The notes beneath the pieces were generated by a model, which worked only from the letters and a program-made list of their open reading frames with translations, searched no databases and was not told where the DNA came from. From Mesorhizobium sophorae (GTDB taxonomy: Bacteria; Pseudomonadota; Alphaproteobacteria; Rhizobiales; Rhizobiaceae), in assembly GCF_002270415.1 (NCBI RefSeq), contig NZ_NNRI01000001.1:434001-498000 (forward strand): DNA of 64,000 nucleotides. The letters are read 5' to 3'. The position numbers and the translations under genes are program-made. How positions within the stretch are numbered: the first letter of the stretch is position 1; every line of letters starts with the position of its first letter. Below, piece after piece: positions 62,435-64,000 of this stretch.

Positions 62435-63822
62435 CAGACGCATCAGGGCTGGTGGCGCTCGTCGAGGACGATGCGGACCTGCTTCACGCCACCACGCAAT
62501 TGTTTGAGCTTGCCGGCTTCGAGGTGGTCGCGCTCGACGCGGCCGAGGCGGCGCTTGCCGTCGTCGACAGGAATTTCGAGGGCGTGGTCGTCAGCGACAT
62601 CCGCATGCCGGGCATGAACGGGCTGCAGCTTTTCGATCGCGTCAAGGCGATCGACCCGGACATACCGGTGATCCTGGTCACCGGGCATGGCGACGTCGAT
62701 CTTGCCGTGGCAGCGCTCAAGGATGGTGTCTACGATTTCATCCCGAAACCCTATGCGGGTGACCGCCTCGTCGAGGCACTCAGACGGGCATCGGAGAAGC
62801 GGCGGCTGGTGATGGAGAACCGGCGGCTGCGCGAAGCCGCGGCGCAGGCTGCCGACGGTCTGCCGCTGATCGGCGAAGCGCCCGCCATCCGGCGGCTGCG
62901 TGAGACCTTGCGGCAGATCGCCGACATGGATGTCGACGTGCTGGTGGAAGGGGAGACCGGAACCGGCAAGGAGGTGGTGGCCGACCTCCTGCACAGATGG
63001 GGCCGGCGGCGCGCGAAACCCTTCGTGGCGCTGAATTGCGGTGCTCTGCCGGAGACCGTCATAGAAAGCGAGCTGTTCGGCCACGAGGCGGGCGCGTTCA
63101 CCGGCGCGCAGCGGCGACGGATCGGCCGCATCGAGCATTCCAGTGGCGGCACGTTGTTCCTTGACGAGATCGAATCCATGCCGCCGGCCCTCCAGGTCAA
63201 GCTGCTGCGTGTGCTCGAAACGCGTAGTGTTACCCCGCTTGGCTCGAACGAAACCCGGCGCGTCGACCTCCGGGTCGTCGCGGCGACCAAGGTGGATCTC
63301 GGACGGCAGGGCCAGCGCGGCGACTTTCGCGAGGATCTCTATTTCCGCCTCAACGTGGTGACGCTGCGCATTCCGCCGCTGCGCGAGCGTCGCGGCGACA
63401 TCCCGATGCTGTTCGGCCATTTCCTAGGCAAGGCCGCGGAACGGTTCGGCCGGCCTGTCGCCGGGGTTAACGCGGCGGTCAGCGATCATCTCCAGTCGCA
63501 TGCGTGGCCGGGCAATGTGCGCGAGCTTGCGCATTTTGCCGATCGCGTCGCGCTCGGCCTCGGTCCGGACGACGACACGAAAGCAATTCCAGTGCACTTG
63601 CCGGAGCCCGCGGCGACACTGCCCGAACGGGTCGGCCACTACGAGGCGCAACTCATCCGCGACGCGCTGCGCGATCACGGTGGCGATGTGCGCAGCGCCA
63701 TCGACGCACTCGGCGTGCCGCGCAAGACCTTCTACGACAAGCTCAAGCGCTACGGCATTGCAGCGTCCGAGTTCCGCAATGGCGGCGATGCGGATGCGCA
63801 CCCTGTTCGGGGTCAGATATAA
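62431..63822 (+). CDS. dctD: Sigma-54-dependent response regulator DctD
   Basis: The 463-residue protein has a receiver domain (acidic Glu12-Asp13, phospho-Asp56 in [12 protein letters not shown], Lys106 in IPKPY). An AAA+ domain follows (Walker A GETGTGKE, sigma-54 loop GAFTGA at 221-226, [10 protein letters not shown]), and then a Fis-type helix-turn-helix near the C-terminus ([20 protein letters not shown]). When phosphorylated by DctB it binds the sites upstream of dctA and activates RpoN polymerase. Its ATG overlaps the dctB stop by 4 bases. Confidence 0.95.
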   Translation: MTDASGLVALVEDDADLLHATTQLFELAGFEVVALDAAEAALAVVDRNFEGVVVSDIRMPGMNGLQLFDRVKAIDPDIPVILVTGHGDVDLAVAALKDGVYDFIPKPYAGDRLVEALRRASEKRRLVMENRRLREAAAQAADGLPLIGEAPAIRRLRETLRQIADMDVDVLVEGETGTGKEVVADLLHRWGRRRAKPFVALNCGALPETVIESELFGHEAGAFTGAQRRRIGRIEHSSGGTLFLDEIESMPPALQVKLLRVLETRSVTPLGSNETRRVDLRVVAATKVDLGRQGQRGDFREDLYFRLNVVTLRIPPLRERRGDIPMLFGHFLGKAAERFGRPVAGVNAAVSDHLQSHAWPGNVRELAHFADRVALGLGPDDDTKAIPVHLPEPAATLPERVGHYEAQLIRDALRDHGGDVRSAIDALGVPRKTFYDKLKRYGIAASEFRNGGDADAHPVRGQI

Positions 63823-63861
63823 ACATTGCGCAAGCATCGTGCCCCTTGTTCGGAAAAGGCC

Positions 63862-64000
63862 ATGAAGACGACACTTGAAACGACGGCAAACCCCTCGCCT
63901 GAAGAACTCACCTTTCTCGCCGAACGGCTGACGGCGTTCAACGACGGCGATGTTGGTGCTTCCGAAAGAAAGGCCCTGGCCGTGTTCGTACGCGACGAAG
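63862..64000 (+). CDS. GNAT family N-acetyltransferase, partial
   Basis: From ATG 63862 (MKTTLETTAN, GGAAAAGG site) about 46 residues are visible before the window end. They include LTAFNDGDVGASERKALAVF and VRDE, which match the N-terminal part of a common small GNAT subgroup. The acetyl-CoA loop is beyond the window, so the call rests on the opening alone. Confidence 0.5.
   Translation, partial: MKTTLETTANPSPEELTFLAERLTAFNDGDVGASERKALAVFVRDE

Overview
The window is high-GC DNA from an alphaproteobacterium, most likely Mesorhizobium or a close relative. Three things point there: the rhizobial gene orders (pcaQ-pcaDCHGB-pobA next to a PcaQ-box-controlled ABC importer, and dctA divergent from dctBD), the many ABC importers in tightly overlapping operons, and intergenic palindromic repeats of the kind scattered through rhizobial chromosomes. 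I see no rRNA, tRNA, CRISPR array, transposase or integrase. Genes at both ends are cut by the window edge.

Layout. (1) 1-4953, minus strand: GNAT acetyltransferase, MalT/LAL-type LuxR regulator, histone-deacetylase-like amidohydrolase, and the start of a branched-chain-type ABC permease. (2) 5117-9463, plus: M20 deacylase, hydroxylysine-kinase-like phosphotransferase, class III aminotransferase/phospholyase-like enzyme and a GntR regulator. (3) 9472-20330: a LivGFHM-type importer plus a DAO oxidase (minus), divergent from GntR, DUF3830-like, TIGR04076-like, aldo/keto reductase, NTF2-like, the importer's probable binding protein and a GlcD-type oxidoreductase. A perfect palindrome lies between the two arms. 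(4) 20375-29623: a FadR-type regulator leads an operon for non-phosphorylative sugar oxidation (IlvD/Edd dehydratase, SDR, AraD1/GguC) joined to a Pot-type ABC importer; an aldose epimerase is divergent.

(5) 29653-42668: the aromatic block. One operon (minus) holds a PcaM-like binding protein, four ABC subunits, a coniferyl-alcohol-dehydrogenase-like SDR and an aromatic-type aldehyde dehydrogenase. pcaQ follows, then the plus-strand operon pcaDCHGB-pobA. The two operons are driven by nearly identical promoters of about 80 bp, each with a PcaQ-type box. Together they predict uptake of aromatic compounds, side-chain oxidation to 4-hydroxybenzoate or protocatechuate, and ring cleavage through the beta-ketoadipate pathway.

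(6) 42665-45716: single genes (GFA, NUDIX, fatty-acid-hydroxylase-like, rsgA). (7) 46060-58889: a LacI regulator, a short divergent operon (Gfo/Idh/MocA plus esterase), and a ten-gene operon with a sugar ABC importer, two TIM-barrel isomerase-like proteins, another Gfo/Idh/MocA enzyme, a hydrolase, an RPE-like epimerase and a ROK kinase. The set resembles an oxidation-elimination-hydration-reduction route for an anhydrosugar or glycoside. (8) 58964-63822: dctA (minus) and dctBD (plus), with a clear sigma-54 promoter and two DctD-like upstream sites, then the start of a GNAT gene.

Most promising for new biology: the twin PcaQ promoters linking transport, side-chain oxidation and ring cleavage; the LacI-controlled sugar operon; the split-strand transporter locus with DUF3830 and TIGR04076 proteins; and the Pot-type importer in a sugar-acid operon, whose binding-protein gene carries a C-terminal frameshift.
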